From: Planctomycetota bacterium
GTDB lineage: Bacteria; Planctomycetota; Phycisphaerae; UBA1845; PWPN01
Reading direction: 5' to 3'
NCBI GenBank assembly: GCA_020346805.1
Contig: CP070790.1
Span: forward strand, 1,884,500 to 1,894,389
Length of the DNA: 9,890 bases
The notes under the pieces: model-generated
Told to the model about the DNA's origin: nothing
The model's database searches: none
The model's input: only the letters and a program-made list of their open reading frames with translations
Translations under genes and position numbers: made by a program
In this document: positions 1-5,755 of the stretch, one piece after another
Position numbering within the stretch: position 1 is the first letter of the stretch
Layout of the letters: every line of letters begins with the position of its first letter

Positions 1-225
1 CACCGATATGCCGTAGACCAGATCAATTTTCCAAATAATGTAAAACCTGAAATATCTGAATCACTTAGTAATTCGTCATTATCACCTTTAAATAAATGGC
101 AGAATTACTCTATAAATTTCTGCTTGCTGCGATTCTGCTGCTATGATAGGATAAAATTTCAGTTGCTATGGCGTCTTACCTGGAAACCATATCAACATAA
201 GTCAGGTGATCCTGCTGTGGATTAA
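1..225 (+). CDS. possible 3' end of an unidentified gene cut by the window edge
   Basis: Frame 1 is open from the first base to a TAA at 223-225, about 74 codons, while the other two forward frames meet stops within the first 40 bases. The readable C-terminus ends in KSGDPAVD and contains several aromatic and basic residues (for example RLTWKPYQ). The stop lies 16 bases before the ATG of the nucleotidyltransferase gene, a spacing typical of genes in one operon. I recognise no domain. The region is AT-rich, where long open frames are less likely by chance, but 74 codons alone is weak proof. It could also be non-coding DNA upstream of the next gene; TATGAT at 141-146 resembles a -10 box and would then fit as that gene's promoter, though no good -35 is visible. 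Confidence 0.35.
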   Translation, partial: HRYAVDQINFPNNVKPEISESLSNSSLSPLNKWQNYSINFCLLRFCCYDRIKFQLLWRLTWKPYQHKSGDPAVD

Positions 226-241
226 GAGCTGAGGGATTTTC

Positions 242-556
242 ATGGCAATCGCAGATATAATCCGAAAATGTAAAACAGCCCTTGAAGATTATTACGGCTC
301 TCGGTTCACGGGTTTGATTCTATATGGTTCGCTGGCGCGTGACCAAGATAGTCCCGCCAGTGATATCGATTTGCTTGTCTTGTTGAACCAACCCTTCAAT
401 TACTTTGACGAATTACGTCAGATCATCGAACTGCTTTATCCCATTCAATTAGAATCCGACCGACTGATTTCGGCCAAACCAGTTCCGCTGGACGAATTCG
501 AGCGTGGCCGCATTCAGCTTTATCGAAACGCCAAGAGAGAAGGAGTGTCTGTGTGA
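242..556 (+). CDS. MNT-type nucleotidyltransferase domain protein (MntA-like antitoxin class)
   Basis: A 104-residue minimal nucleotidyltransferase of the DNA polymerase beta superfamily. The signature is clear: GSLAR at residues 29-33 followed by SDIDLLV at 40-46, giving the two metal-binding aspartates D41 and D43. A third acidic residue could be E71 or D73, but that assignment is uncertain. The C-terminal half (SAKPVPLDEF and NAKREGV) resembles the short stand-alone family usually encoded beside a HEPN-domain protein. In characterised MNT/HEPN modules the nucleotidyltransferase adds AMP to the HEPN ribonuclease and neutralises it. The length is normal for this short family, so the gene looks intact. 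GAGGG lies about seven bases before the ATG as ribosome-binding site. The usual partner is missing: only an 11-codon stub follows, overlapping this stop. The downstream ThiF-like gene is convergent, about 40 bases away. Confidence 0.85.
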   Translation: MAIADIIRKCKTALEDYYGSRFTGLILYGSLARDQDSPASDIDLLVLLNQPFNYFDELRQIIELLYPIQLESDRLISAKPVPLDEFERGRIQLYRNAKREGVSV

Positions 557-588
557 CTTTGCCACACTTTGATGAGATAGCAGCCTAA
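553..588 (+). pseudogene. stub of a HEPN-domain partner gene (inferred)
   Basis: A GTG at 553-555 overlaps the stop codon of the nucleotidyltransferase gene (GTGTGA context) and is preceded by AAGGAG at 539-544. The frame reads MTLPHFDEIAA and then meets TAA at 586-588. Translational overlap with a small second gene is the usual arrangement of MNT/HEPN pairs, and this N-terminus resembles the opening of HEPN partners as I recall them. Nothing more of a HEPN protein (such as the RxxxxH motif) can follow, because the end of the convergent ThiF-like gene begins at 600. I infer that the partner was deleted or cut off by rearrangement. It could instead be a chance frame behind a good ribosome-binding site. 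Confidence 0.4.
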
Positions 589-599
589 CAAAACATAAT

Positions 600-1412
600 T
601 CAGCGTTCGAGGTACTGATAGATTCCCTGTTTGCAGCACGGACAGTTACCTTCATCGTATGCCTTCTGCATTTTGTGTTGGGAGTAGGTTCCGTTCCAGG
701 CGTCGAAGCGCACCAGATTGCGGTTCAGGACATCAAAGCGTCCGGTGAGGATTTTTATGACCTCCAGAGCCTGATGGCTGGCCACCATATTCACTACCGG
801 GCCGAGCACGCCGACGGTAGCACACTTGGGAGTCATTTCGGGGGGCGGCAATTGCTCGAATATGCAGCGCAGGCAGGGTGTATCATGGGGTAATATGGGC
901 ATGGACATCCCGGCGGCGCGGATACAGGCCCCATAGACCCAGGGACGATTAGTCTTGACGGCCAAATCGTTGATCAAAAATCTGGTCTCCACGTTGTCGG
1001 TGCCGTCAAGCAATAAATCCGAACCTTCGGCGAGCTTTTCGATATTACGATGATTCACATCCGCGACGAAGGCCTCGACTTTTATGGTTGAGTTGATGCG
1101 GCGGATCTTTCGGCAGGCGGCTTTGGCTTTGGGAAGATCGGCAGCAACATCGTCTTCGTCATACAATCCCTGCCGATGCAGATTGTTAAGTTCAATGAAG
1201 TCACGATCGACGATACGCAGGAATCCCACCCCCGCCCGGGACAGCATGCTGGCCAAGGCGGTACCCAGCCCGCCGCAACCGATCAAGGTCAGCCGAGATT
1301 TAAAGAGCTTGCGCTGGCCTTCCCGTCCGAAGGGTTCGAAGAATATCTGCCGGGAATAGCGCGACAATTCAGGATCTCTTTCGATTTCAAGTAATTCTTC
1401 GCTTTCGGTCAT
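600..1412 (-). CDS. ThiF/MoeB/HesA family E1-like adenylyltransferase
   Basis: A 270-residue E1-like enzyme. Family members use ATP to adenylate the C-terminal Gly-Gly of a small ubiquitin-like sulfur carrier (ThiS, MoaD or similar) in the cytoplasm, for thiamine, molybdopterin or other sulfur-transfer pathways. It opens with the typical RYSRQI segment (residues 18-23). The nucleotide-binding loop is GCGGLG (45-50), followed by the D69/D71...N76...R80-Q81 block, K95, and DGTDN (136-140) with R144. Zinc ligands are C180-x-x-C183 and C257-x-x-C260. C197, just before GVLGP, is the usual reactive-cysteine position. There is no C-terminal rhodanese domain. The upstream membrane-protein gene ends eight bases before this ATG, so the two are likely cotranscribed; GGGA precedes the start. 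No carrier or cofactor-biosynthesis gene is in the window, so ThiF, MoeB and HesA-like roles cannot be told apart. Confidence 0.93.
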   Translation of the reverse strand: MTESEELLEIERDPELSRYSRQIFFEPFGREGQRKLFKSRLTLIGCGGLGTALASMLSRAGVGFLRIVDRDFIELNNLHRQGLYDEDDVAADLPKAKAACRKIRRINSTIKVEAFVADVNHRNIEKLAEGSDLLLDGTDNVETRFLINDLAVKTNRPWVYGACIRAAGMSMPILPHDTPCLRCIFEQLPPPEMTPKCATVGVLGPVVNMVASHQALEVIKILTGRFDVLNRNLVRFDAWNGTYSQHKMQKAYDEGNCPCCKQGIYQYLER

Positions 1413-1420
1413 GATATTCC

Positions 1421-2089
1421 CTAGATTTTTGTCTGTTCGTTATCTCGGCCCAATTCAGAAAGGTAACCTTCCGGCGCGGAATCACCAGTTGATTCTTCAG
1501 CGTCGGTTTTTTCCTTAAAGTCAGTTTTCGATTCGACCACCGCCTCTTTTTGTTTTTTGGCCAGCAGCCGTTTCAGGGCCTGTTCCTTGGCCTGGGGATC
1601 CTGCGGTGCGGATGAAGAGGGAGCCTGCCGCTCATCGGGCTGTTTGGCCCATACTGTTTTGGTGCCGACAGCAAGAATTCCACTATAAGCAGTCCAGGTA
1701 CCTTTAGCAGAATATGCAAAAAAAATGCCCACGATCAACAAGAGAATGCCCTCGCCATCGCCATGCACCAGCCAGGTCAGTCCCTCAACCAAGATCAACC
1801 CGCCGATGATGGCGGTAAGAACAGTATCTATTAACAAAGCCTGAGGCCGACCCGTCCAACAAATCGCTGCAGAAAGCAGCATAAGTATGCCACCGATCTG
1901 CAGTGTGCCCACAAAAAGTTTAACTGAAAGGTTGTAGATCCACGAATCAAGCGACCCTTCAAGGCCCCGATACCAGAAAAACCCGAAGAACAACATCAGG
2001 GCGGCGGCAATCAAGGGTGAAAACGCCGCTTGCCGGACCTGGTCTCGGACGGCGGAATTCTTCCACACCGACTCGTTCTGCGTCTGCAT
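1421..2089 (-). CDS. four-helix membrane protein of unknown function
   Basis: A 222-residue protein with about four hydrophobic segments at residues 22-40, 55-78, 84-107 and 112-127, probably in the inner membrane. A short polar N-terminus precedes them, and a long charged tail (about 145-222) rich in Lys, Glu, Gln and Ser follows, including the basic stretch ALKRLLAKKQKEAVV, which may form a helix. Helices 2-4 are rich in Gly, Leu and Ile, and a conserved-looking GDGEG turn lies between helices 3 and 4. I recognise no named family. The ATG is preceded by GGGGAG at a good distance. The gene leads an operon with the ThiF-like enzyme, separated by only eight bases. This suggests a linked function, but nothing in the protein itself points to sulfur-carrier chemistry. 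Confidence 0.8.
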   Translation of the reverse strand: MQTQNESVWKNSAVRDQVRQAAFSPLIAAALMLFFGFFWYRGLEGSLDSWIYNLSVKLFVGTLQIGGILMLLSAAICWTGRPQALLIDTVLTAIIGGLILVEGLTWLVHGDGEGILLLIVGIFFAYSAKGTWTAYSGILAVGTKTVWAKQPDERQAPSSSAPQDPQAKEQALKRLLAKKQKEAVVESKTDFKEKTDAEESTGDSAPEGYLSELGRDNEQTKI

Positions 2090-2160
2090 GGCTGTAGCTC
2101 CCCGCTTAGAAAAGGATGCTTGTTATTAACCCGTCACCCAGACAATGATATACGCTTTTT

Positions 2161-2200
2161 ATTATATATGGAGAGTTCCTAATGATACTTTTGATACTTT
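2161..2200 (-). promoter_or_regulatory. candidate promoter and tandem 9-bp repeat upstream of the membrane-protein operon
   Basis: On the minus strand 2166-2161 reads TATAAT, a perfect -10 box about 70 bases before the ATG at 2089. The -35 position (about 2184-2189) is a poor match. It is covered by a perfect tandem repeat, TGATACTTT at 2183-2191 and again at 2192-2200 on the plus strand. A repeat over a weak -35 is the pattern expected for an activator or repressor site, but this is inference. Confidence 0.35.
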
Positions 2201-2232
2201 ACGGCGTTAGCGGGTAAAAAATCGCGAAAAAA

Positions 2233-2248
2233 TGCCCTTTATTGGGCA
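2233..2248 (-). terminator. short stem-loop followed by a T-run on the minus strand
   Basis: TGCCC (2233-2237) pairs with GGGCA (2244-2248) around a six-base loop. Read on the minus strand the stem is followed by six T residues and, after a short gap, six more. It looks like a small intrinsic terminator pointing left, but no leftward gene precedes it; the HU gene to its right runs the other way. It could block stray leftward transcription or be incidental. Confidence 0.3.
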
Positions 2249-2400
2249 AAAATTGGGATTTCTGCCATTTCGGCATTAAATTATTTGAGCATGATCCATC
2301 AGGGCGAACTCACAATAACAGCCATTATAGACAAACGTATCGACGTTTCTCTGACCTATTTGGTGAGTTTAATACAAATGAATTGTGTGATATTGAGCTT

Positions 2401-2520
2401 TTGAAATAAGTTTACCCAGGTGTGGGGGGCAGGGCTGGTTTGGGATTTGGTGCGGTTATAACCATCTCCGGTTGCTGAATGGGCTGCGTCTGTCAGCGGC
2501 CCAGGAAATTAATAAAGATG
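2401..2520. other. palindrome-rich non-coding segment upstream of the HU gene
   Basis: Bases 2090-2631 contain no convincing gene. Apart from the sites listed separately, this part holds a G-rich run (about 2421-2435), a perfect 10-bp palindrome GGTTATAACC at 2454-2463, and a stem-loop with arms TGGGCTGC (2480-2487) and GCGGCCCA (2496-2503), paired with one G-U wobble around an eight-base loop. An A-rich stretch follows at 2522-2528. It might be a structured leader or small RNA, but it matches no RNA family I know. Confidence 0.3.
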
Positions 2521-2551
2521 TAAAAAAAGCAATGTTTTCAGGGATTTTCTC

Positions 2552-2607
2552 TAGACGCGGGGGTTTTGAATCTTTAAGATTCCAGTCAATGGGCTAGCGG
2601 TCAGCCC
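2552..2607 (+). promoter_or_regulatory. candidate promoter, operator palindrome and leader hairpin of the HU gene
   Basis: TAGACG (2552-2557) and TAAGAT (2575-2580) are 17 bases apart and resemble sigma-70 -35 and -10 boxes. A 15-bp palindrome GAATCTTTAAGATTC (2568-2582; 7-bp arms, one central base) covers the -10, as an operator would. Just downstream, GGGCT (2591-2595) and AGCCC (2603-2607) form a small hairpin in the presumed leader, before the ribosome-binding site AAGGAGG at 2620-2626. Promoter positions are inferred by eye. Confidence 0.35.
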
Positions 2608-2631
2608 GACGTTTATCACAAGGAGGTTGTT

Positions 2632-2958
2632 ATGGCCAAGTCAAAATCATTGTCCAAATCGGCAACTGCATCAGCGTTGGCTGAGAAAGTCGACATTCCC
2701 AAGAAACAAGCGGTTCTGTTTTTGGAAGAACTGGCAGATCTTGCCTACAAGGAGGCCAAAAACAGTTTTACTCTCCCGGGTCTGGGTAAGCTTGTGCTGG
2801 TACATCGTAAGGCGCGGATGGGCCGCAACCCCGCCACTGGCGAAGCGATAAAGATTCCCGCCAAGAAAGTGGTTAAGTTCCGGGTTGCCAAGGCATGCAA
2901 GGATGCGATATTAGGTCCCGGCGGGGGCAAGAAGAAAAAGAAAGCCAAGAAGCGCTAA
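2632..2958 (+). CDS. HU/IHF-family histone-like DNA-binding protein with a lysine-rich tail
   Basis: A 108-residue HU-family nucleoid protein; such proteins act as dimers that bind and bend DNA with little sequence specificity. The helical N-terminal half (to about residue 45) leads into LPGLGKLVLVHRKARMG and the hallmark GRNPATGE (64-71), whose proline intercalates at the DNA bend. KIPAKKVVKFR (74-84) and a final helix (AKACKDAIL) complete the fold at about residue 94. Beyond it lies a non-standard extension: a glycine-rich linker GPGGG and a nine-residue basic end, KKKKKAKKR. Typical HU is about 90 residues, so the extension adds about 14. Histone H1-like basic tails occur on HU proteins in several phyla and usually strengthen DNA binding. 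The start is set by a near-perfect AAGGAGG five bases before the ATG. The gene stands alone with its own promoter and terminator signals. Confidence 0.95.
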   Translation: MAKSKSLSKSATASALAEKVDIPKKQAVLFLEELADLAYKEAKNSFTLPGLGKLVLVHRKARMGRNPATGEAIKIPAKKVVKFRVAKACKDAILGPGGGKKKKKAKKR

Positions 2959-2964
2959 GACAGA

Positions 2965-2994
2965 TTGCCTGACCAACCAACTATAATCAGGCAA
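2965..2994 (+). other. stem-loop just after the HU stop codon
   Basis: TTGCCTGA (2965-2972) and TCAGGCAA (2987-2994) form a perfect 8-bp stem with a 14-base loop, starting six bases after the HU stop codon. There is no T-run, so it is more likely an mRNA 3'-end stabilising hairpin or a factor-dependent stop site than an intrinsic terminator. Confidence 0.5.
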
Positions 2995-3038
2995 GCAACA
3001 GAACAAAGACGATATTTCCGGAATTGTTTTGATCGCAG

Positions 3039-3107
3039 ATCGCCGTAAAGATCGGGGCGGATGAGTTTTTGATAATTCAAGGCCTTGATCTTTGCGGTGA
3101 TTTTTTT
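3039..3107 (+). terminator. intrinsic terminator downstream of the HU gene
   Basis: ATCGCCGTAAAGATC (3039-3053) pairs with GATCTTTGCGGTGAT (3087-3101) over 15 positions, with two G-U wobbles in RNA, and the right arm runs directly into seven Ts (3101-3107). The loop is long (33 bases). CGGGGC at 3053-3058 could alternatively pair with GCCCCG at 3108-3113, just past the T-run, but this is unlikely to matter for termination. It is the best terminator candidate in the window and would end the HU transcript. Confidence 0.6.
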
Positions 3108-3133
3108 GCCCCGACAATTGTAGAAAGTTAAGG

Positions 3134-3213
3134 ATTATTGTCAGGCTACGGGGGACGAAGCATTTCCGTTACTCGGGAAGAAGATTCTTCACTGCGTTCA
3201 GAATGACAATAAT
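3134..3213. repeat. 80-bp segment bounded by 10-bp inverted repeats (REP- or MITE-like)
   Basis: ATTATTGTCA (3134-3143) and TGACAATAAT (3204-3213) are perfect inverted repeats bounding an 80-bp segment. Inside, ATTCT (3184-3188) and AGAAT (3200-3204) form a second small inverted pair. The right-hand part, with ATTCTTC followed by GAATGACAAT, resembles widespread bacterial palindromic intergenic repeats that end in GAATGAC. No target-site duplication is evident and no second full copy exists in the window. Confidence 0.4.
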
Positions 3214-3487
3214 GGTTTAGAATGATTAAGATGAATTGTTCTTAAAACTTACGTTTTCTATTTTCCGCTTACCAAGGTGCGCGGCTGGTATAATTGTTAC
3301 TATCTTCCGCTCACTGATCCGCCAGAGACGGACGGCTAGAGCAAGCTCTATTCATTTTTAGCGGCAACGCAACCTCAAGTGGCTACAGTACAGAAAGTTA
3401 ATCTCATTAACCCGCTACGCTTGAGTTGAACGCGCTATAGCATAATTGACAATTATAAGATTTGACGAACGTCTGTTTAAAATATAA
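3214..3487. other. non-coding interval with several short palindromes
   Basis: No gene is seen between the HU terminator and accD. Two symmetrical sites stand out. TAGAGC (3337-3342) and GCTCTA (3345-3350) form a tight hairpin followed by TTCATTTTT, a weak rightward terminator at best. ATAATTGACAATTAT at 3442-3456 is a 15-bp palindrome with one central base. Both could be protein-binding sites. CTCAAG near 3374 and CTTGAG near 3419 are a further, distant inverted pair. Confidence 0.3.
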
Positions 3488-3505
3488 TTCATATATCAAT
3501 ATGAA
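3488..3505 (-). terminator. AT-rich hairpin just downstream of accD
   Basis: TTCATAT (3488-3494) and ATATGAA (3499-3505) form a perfect 7-bp stem with a four-base loop, six bases beyond the accD stop codon. On the minus strand the stem is followed by TTATATTTT. It is weak because it is all A-T except one pair, but its position suits the end of the accD transcript. Confidence 0.35.
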
Positions 3506-3511
3506 AAGGGG

Positions 3512-4390
3512 TTATTTTCCTGCGTAATCGATGATTCGTGCGATTTCGGTTCGTAGTTTTTTTCGATTCACGATTCGATCGACAAACCCGTGTTCGAGCA
3601 TGAATTCAGCGGATTGGAATTCATCGGGCAGTTTGGCCTTTATGGTATTTTCGATTACGCGTGGACCGGCGAAGCCGACCATGGCCCCGGGTTCTGCGAT
3701 ATGCACATCTCCGAGGGAAGCAAAACTTGCGGCCACCCCAGCAGTAGTTGGGTCGGTCATGACCACGATGTACAAACCGCCGGCTTCATCCAAGCGGGCC
3801 ACCGCGGCGGCGGTTTTTGCCATCTGGACAAGCGAGACCATTCCCTCCTGCATTCGGGCTCCCCCCGAAGCGGTAACAATAACAAAGGGTATGTTTTCAT
3901 CGGTGGCACGTTCGATGGCGGCGGTTACTTTTTCTCCGACGACGGCCCCCATAGAGGCCATTATAAAAAAGGGATCCATGACTGCGAGGATGACGGGGCG
4001 GCCTCTAATAAAGGTTTTTCCGACGACCACCGCCTCGTTTTCGCCGCTGATTTCCTGGGCCTGTCTTACGCGTTCCTTGTATTTGAGGCGTTCGCGGAAC
4101 TTAAGGGGATCGGTGGTGACCAGGTCCGACAAAAACTCTTCAAAGGTGCCTTCGTCGGCAAGCTGCTTAATTCGAGTACGGGCGGATATGCGATGGTGAT
4201 AATCGCACTCGGGACAGACGTGGAGATTATCTTCGACGGCTTTTTTATATACCATTGCCTGGCAAGCGGTGCACTGGTCCCAAAGTCCCTTTGGGACATC
4301 GACTTTGGTTCTGGGGCCGTTAGCCGTACTGCCGGTATCTGACGATATTGAGTTTTCCTTAGCCAAAACAGGTTTCTCCGCGCGAAACAT
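3512..4390 (-). CDS. accD: acetyl-CoA carboxylase carboxyltransferase subunit beta
   Basis: The beta subunit of the carboxyltransferase component. With AccA it moves the carboxyl group from biotinylated AccB to acetyl-CoA, making malonyl-CoA for fatty-acid synthesis in the cytoplasm. The 292 residues match the usual length of about 280-300. The N-terminal zinc ribbon is complete: C40-x-x-C43 and C59-x-x-C62, with HHRISARTR after it. The crotonase-like core shows SMGAVVGEKV (146-155), SGGARMQEG (175-183), DPTTAGVAASFA (213-224) and the oxyanion-type GFAGPRVIENT (239-249). The first 35 residues are variable and polar, as usual. ATG 4390 is the only sensible start: an in-frame stop lies shortly upstream and no Met precedes the zinc ribbon. 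Its ribosome-binding site is poor (GGTAGG abuts the ATG; GGAG is about 13 bases further up). No folC or accA lies alongside. Confidence 0.97.
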   Translation of the reverse strand: MFRAEKPVLAKENSISSDTGSTANGPRTKVDVPKGLWDQCTACQAMVYKKAVEDNLHVCPECDYHHRISARTRIKQLADEGTFEEFLSDLVTTDPLKFRERLKYKERVRQAQEISGENEAVVVGKTFIRGRPVILAVMDPFFIMASMGAVVGEKVTAAIERATDENIPFVIVTASGGARMQEGMVSLVQMAKTAAAVARLDEAGGLYIVVMTDPTTAGVAASFASLGDVHIAEPGAMVGFAGPRVIENTIKAKLPDEFQSAEFMLEHGFVDRIVNRKKLRTEIARIIDYAGK

Positions 4391-4471
4391 CCTACCCAGA
4401 ATACTCCAAACTCAAATTCTCGGATCAACAACCAATTTTACGTGCTTTAGGCAAAAAGTCCACTATACACG

Positions 4472-4510
4472 TTTTCCCTTTTTCTCGCTTCCGCTAACAC
4501 GTGATTAGCG
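4472..4510 (-). promoter_or_regulatory. candidate accD promoter overlapped by an inverted repeat
   Basis: On the minus strand TATAGT (4477-4472) resembles a -10 box about 80 bases before the accD ATG. The -35 position 17 bases further up reads GTGTTA, a three-of-six match. It is overlapped by an inverted repeat, CGCTAA (4492-4497) and TTAGCG (4505-4510), enclosing CACGTGA. This could be an operator for a lipid-synthesis regulator, but no family is recognised and the promoter assignment is tentative. Confidence 0.25.
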
Positions 4511-4579
4511 TTGAACTTGGCAACCTTTCCAAATAATTGTCAAATTCAGCACGGGCAAACTCAACACGCTTTGCCAGCT

Positions 4580-4612
4580 CGCACATTTCACGAGTCTTAC
4601 CGCCCGGCGGAT
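4580..4612 (+). repeat. 33-bp dispersed repeat, copy 1
   Basis: This 33-bp stretch recurs at 9845-9877 with a single mismatch (C at 4584, T in the other copy). It contains TTTCACGAGTCTTAC followed by the palindrome CCGCCCGGCGG (4600-4610). Both copies lie in gene-free DNA and in the same orientation. Sequence on either side differs. It looks like a member of a REP-like dispersed family; no transposase is nearby. Confidence 0.7.
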
Positions 4613-4684
4613 CCCTCTACTGGCGGGCCATGCTTAAAAAACAGGCGTTGTAAATGCGTATAAGACATTGCGTGATTAAGTTAT

Positions 4685-5737
4685 CTATAAATCTAAATGC
4701 CGGCGAATTGCCTCGATTAGACTATCGCAGCCGTTGCGAATGGGATCGGCGGTGGGCAGGTTAGTCTGGTCGGCAATTGATTTGATGGATCGATCGGCGG
4801 CGTCGGGAGTCATGCCTGCAGTATGTAATGCAACGGCCACCACCTTTCCCGGATGGACGGGGGCAACGATTCGCTCATGGATGTCGATCTGCTGAGTTAT
4901 GGGTGCGATGGGACATTCGGGCCATTCGCTATGCAGATTTCGTCCGGGTCGATGACACATAATCATTGCATCGGGGCACGTGCCGTGGAGCAGCGATAAG
5001 GTGACGCCGGAATATCCGGGATGCTCGATAGAGCCCTGGCCCTCGACAAAGCAGATTTGCCGATCAGCGACGTGTTCGACGAGCAACTCGGCGGCGCCGG
5101 CAGTAAAATCGGACAAAACGTGATCGACGGCTATTCCCCAGCCTTCGATCATGATGCCGGTCTGGCCGGTAGCGACAAAAGCGGCATCGAGACCCAGTTT
5201 GAGGGCGGCCCGCTGTAATTCCAATGCGGTTACCATCTTGCCCACCCCGCAGTCGGTGCCGACGGTGAGGACGCGTTTGACACGGGTTTTGCGGGCGAGG
5301 CCCTGGGCGATACGGTGAATTGGACCTGGATCTCGGACGTCGTGAATGCGGGTGTTGTTTCGCTCGGCGAGCTCGGCCAATTCAGGATCTTCGCCAAGCA
5401 GGGTATGCAAACCACTGATAACGGCCAAGCCCTTAGATAATGCATCGATCAGGTGCTGCCTCATTGGCTGGGGCAAAGCCCCGCCGACGGGGGCGATGCC
5501 GACAAGGACGGCATCCGGTTTATGGGGCAGGGCATCGGGGACACCAGCGAAGATTGGCACATCGCTGACGTCCTGCAGCAGAGATTTAATGGGTTTGCCG
5601 GCGTTTTGCGAATCGAGTATCCCGACGACATGGGGGCGACGATAACGGAGCAGGCAGACGGCGGTTTTGGACGAGAACATACCCAAGAGCCCCTCGGTCA
5701 AAAGCAGCAATCGGCGATAGGGCAGGTCATAAATCAT
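4685..5737 (-). CDS. DUF1611 (DgcN-like) P-loop family protein
   Basis: A 350-residue protein of the DUF1611 family. The N-terminal domain has the Rossmann-like opening RRLLLLTEGLLGMFSSKTA, LDSQNAGKPI (42-51) and the VGIAPVGGALP turn (79-89). The C-terminal domain carries a P-loop-like GTDCGVGKM (160-168), ATGQTGIMIEGWGIAVD (189-205) and VEGQGSIEHPGYSG (231-244), all characteristic of the family. Some members (DgcN) are reported to N-acetylate D-glutamate in a D-glutamate breakdown route with the epimerase DgcA; no DgcA gene is here, so the substrate is open. I set the start at ATG 5737; an in-frame TTG at 5743 would add two residues, but GGA about seven bases upstream suits the ATG. The nucleoside hydrolase gene ends 18 bases upstream on the same strand, so the two are likely one transcription unit. 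Confidence 0.88.
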   Translation of the reverse strand: MIYDLPYRRLLLLTEGLLGMFSSKTAVCLLRYRRPHVVGILDSQNAGKPIKSLLQDVSDVPIFAGVPDALPHKPDAVLVGIAPVGGALPQPMRQHLIDALSKGLAVISGLHTLLGEDPELAELAERNNTRIHDVRDPGPIHRIAQGLARKTRVKRVLTVGTDCGVGKMVTALELQRAALKLGLDAAFVATGQTGIMIEGWGIAVDHVLSDFTAGAAELLVEHVADRQICFVEGQGSIEHPGYSGVTLSLLHGTCPDAMIMCHRPGRNLHSEWPECPIAPITQQIDIHERIVAPVHPGKVVAVALHTAGMTPDAADRSIKSIADQTNLPTADPIRNGCDSLIEAIRRHLDL

Positions 5738-5755
5738 AGACAAATCCGGTGAAGG

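Noticed and set aside
1326..1345. GGTTCGAA motif resembling a tRNA T-loop
   Set aside because: It lies inside the ThiF-like coding sequence and no acceptor, D or anticodon stems can be built around it.
2911..3117. 68-codon minus-strand open frame overlapping the 3' end of the HU gene
   Set aside because: It covers the HU tail and both downstream hairpins; the sequence is better explained as HU coding plus terminator.
3590..4342. Long open frame (250 codons) on the plus strand opposite accD
   Set aside because: It lies wholly antisense to a clear accD with intact zinc ribbon and active-site motifs; its translation is rich in Gly, His and Phe with no recognisable domain.
4580..4630. Possible CRISPR or tandem array around the 33-bp repeat
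   Set aside because: There are only two copies 5.3 kb apart, with no regular spacing, spacers or cas genes.
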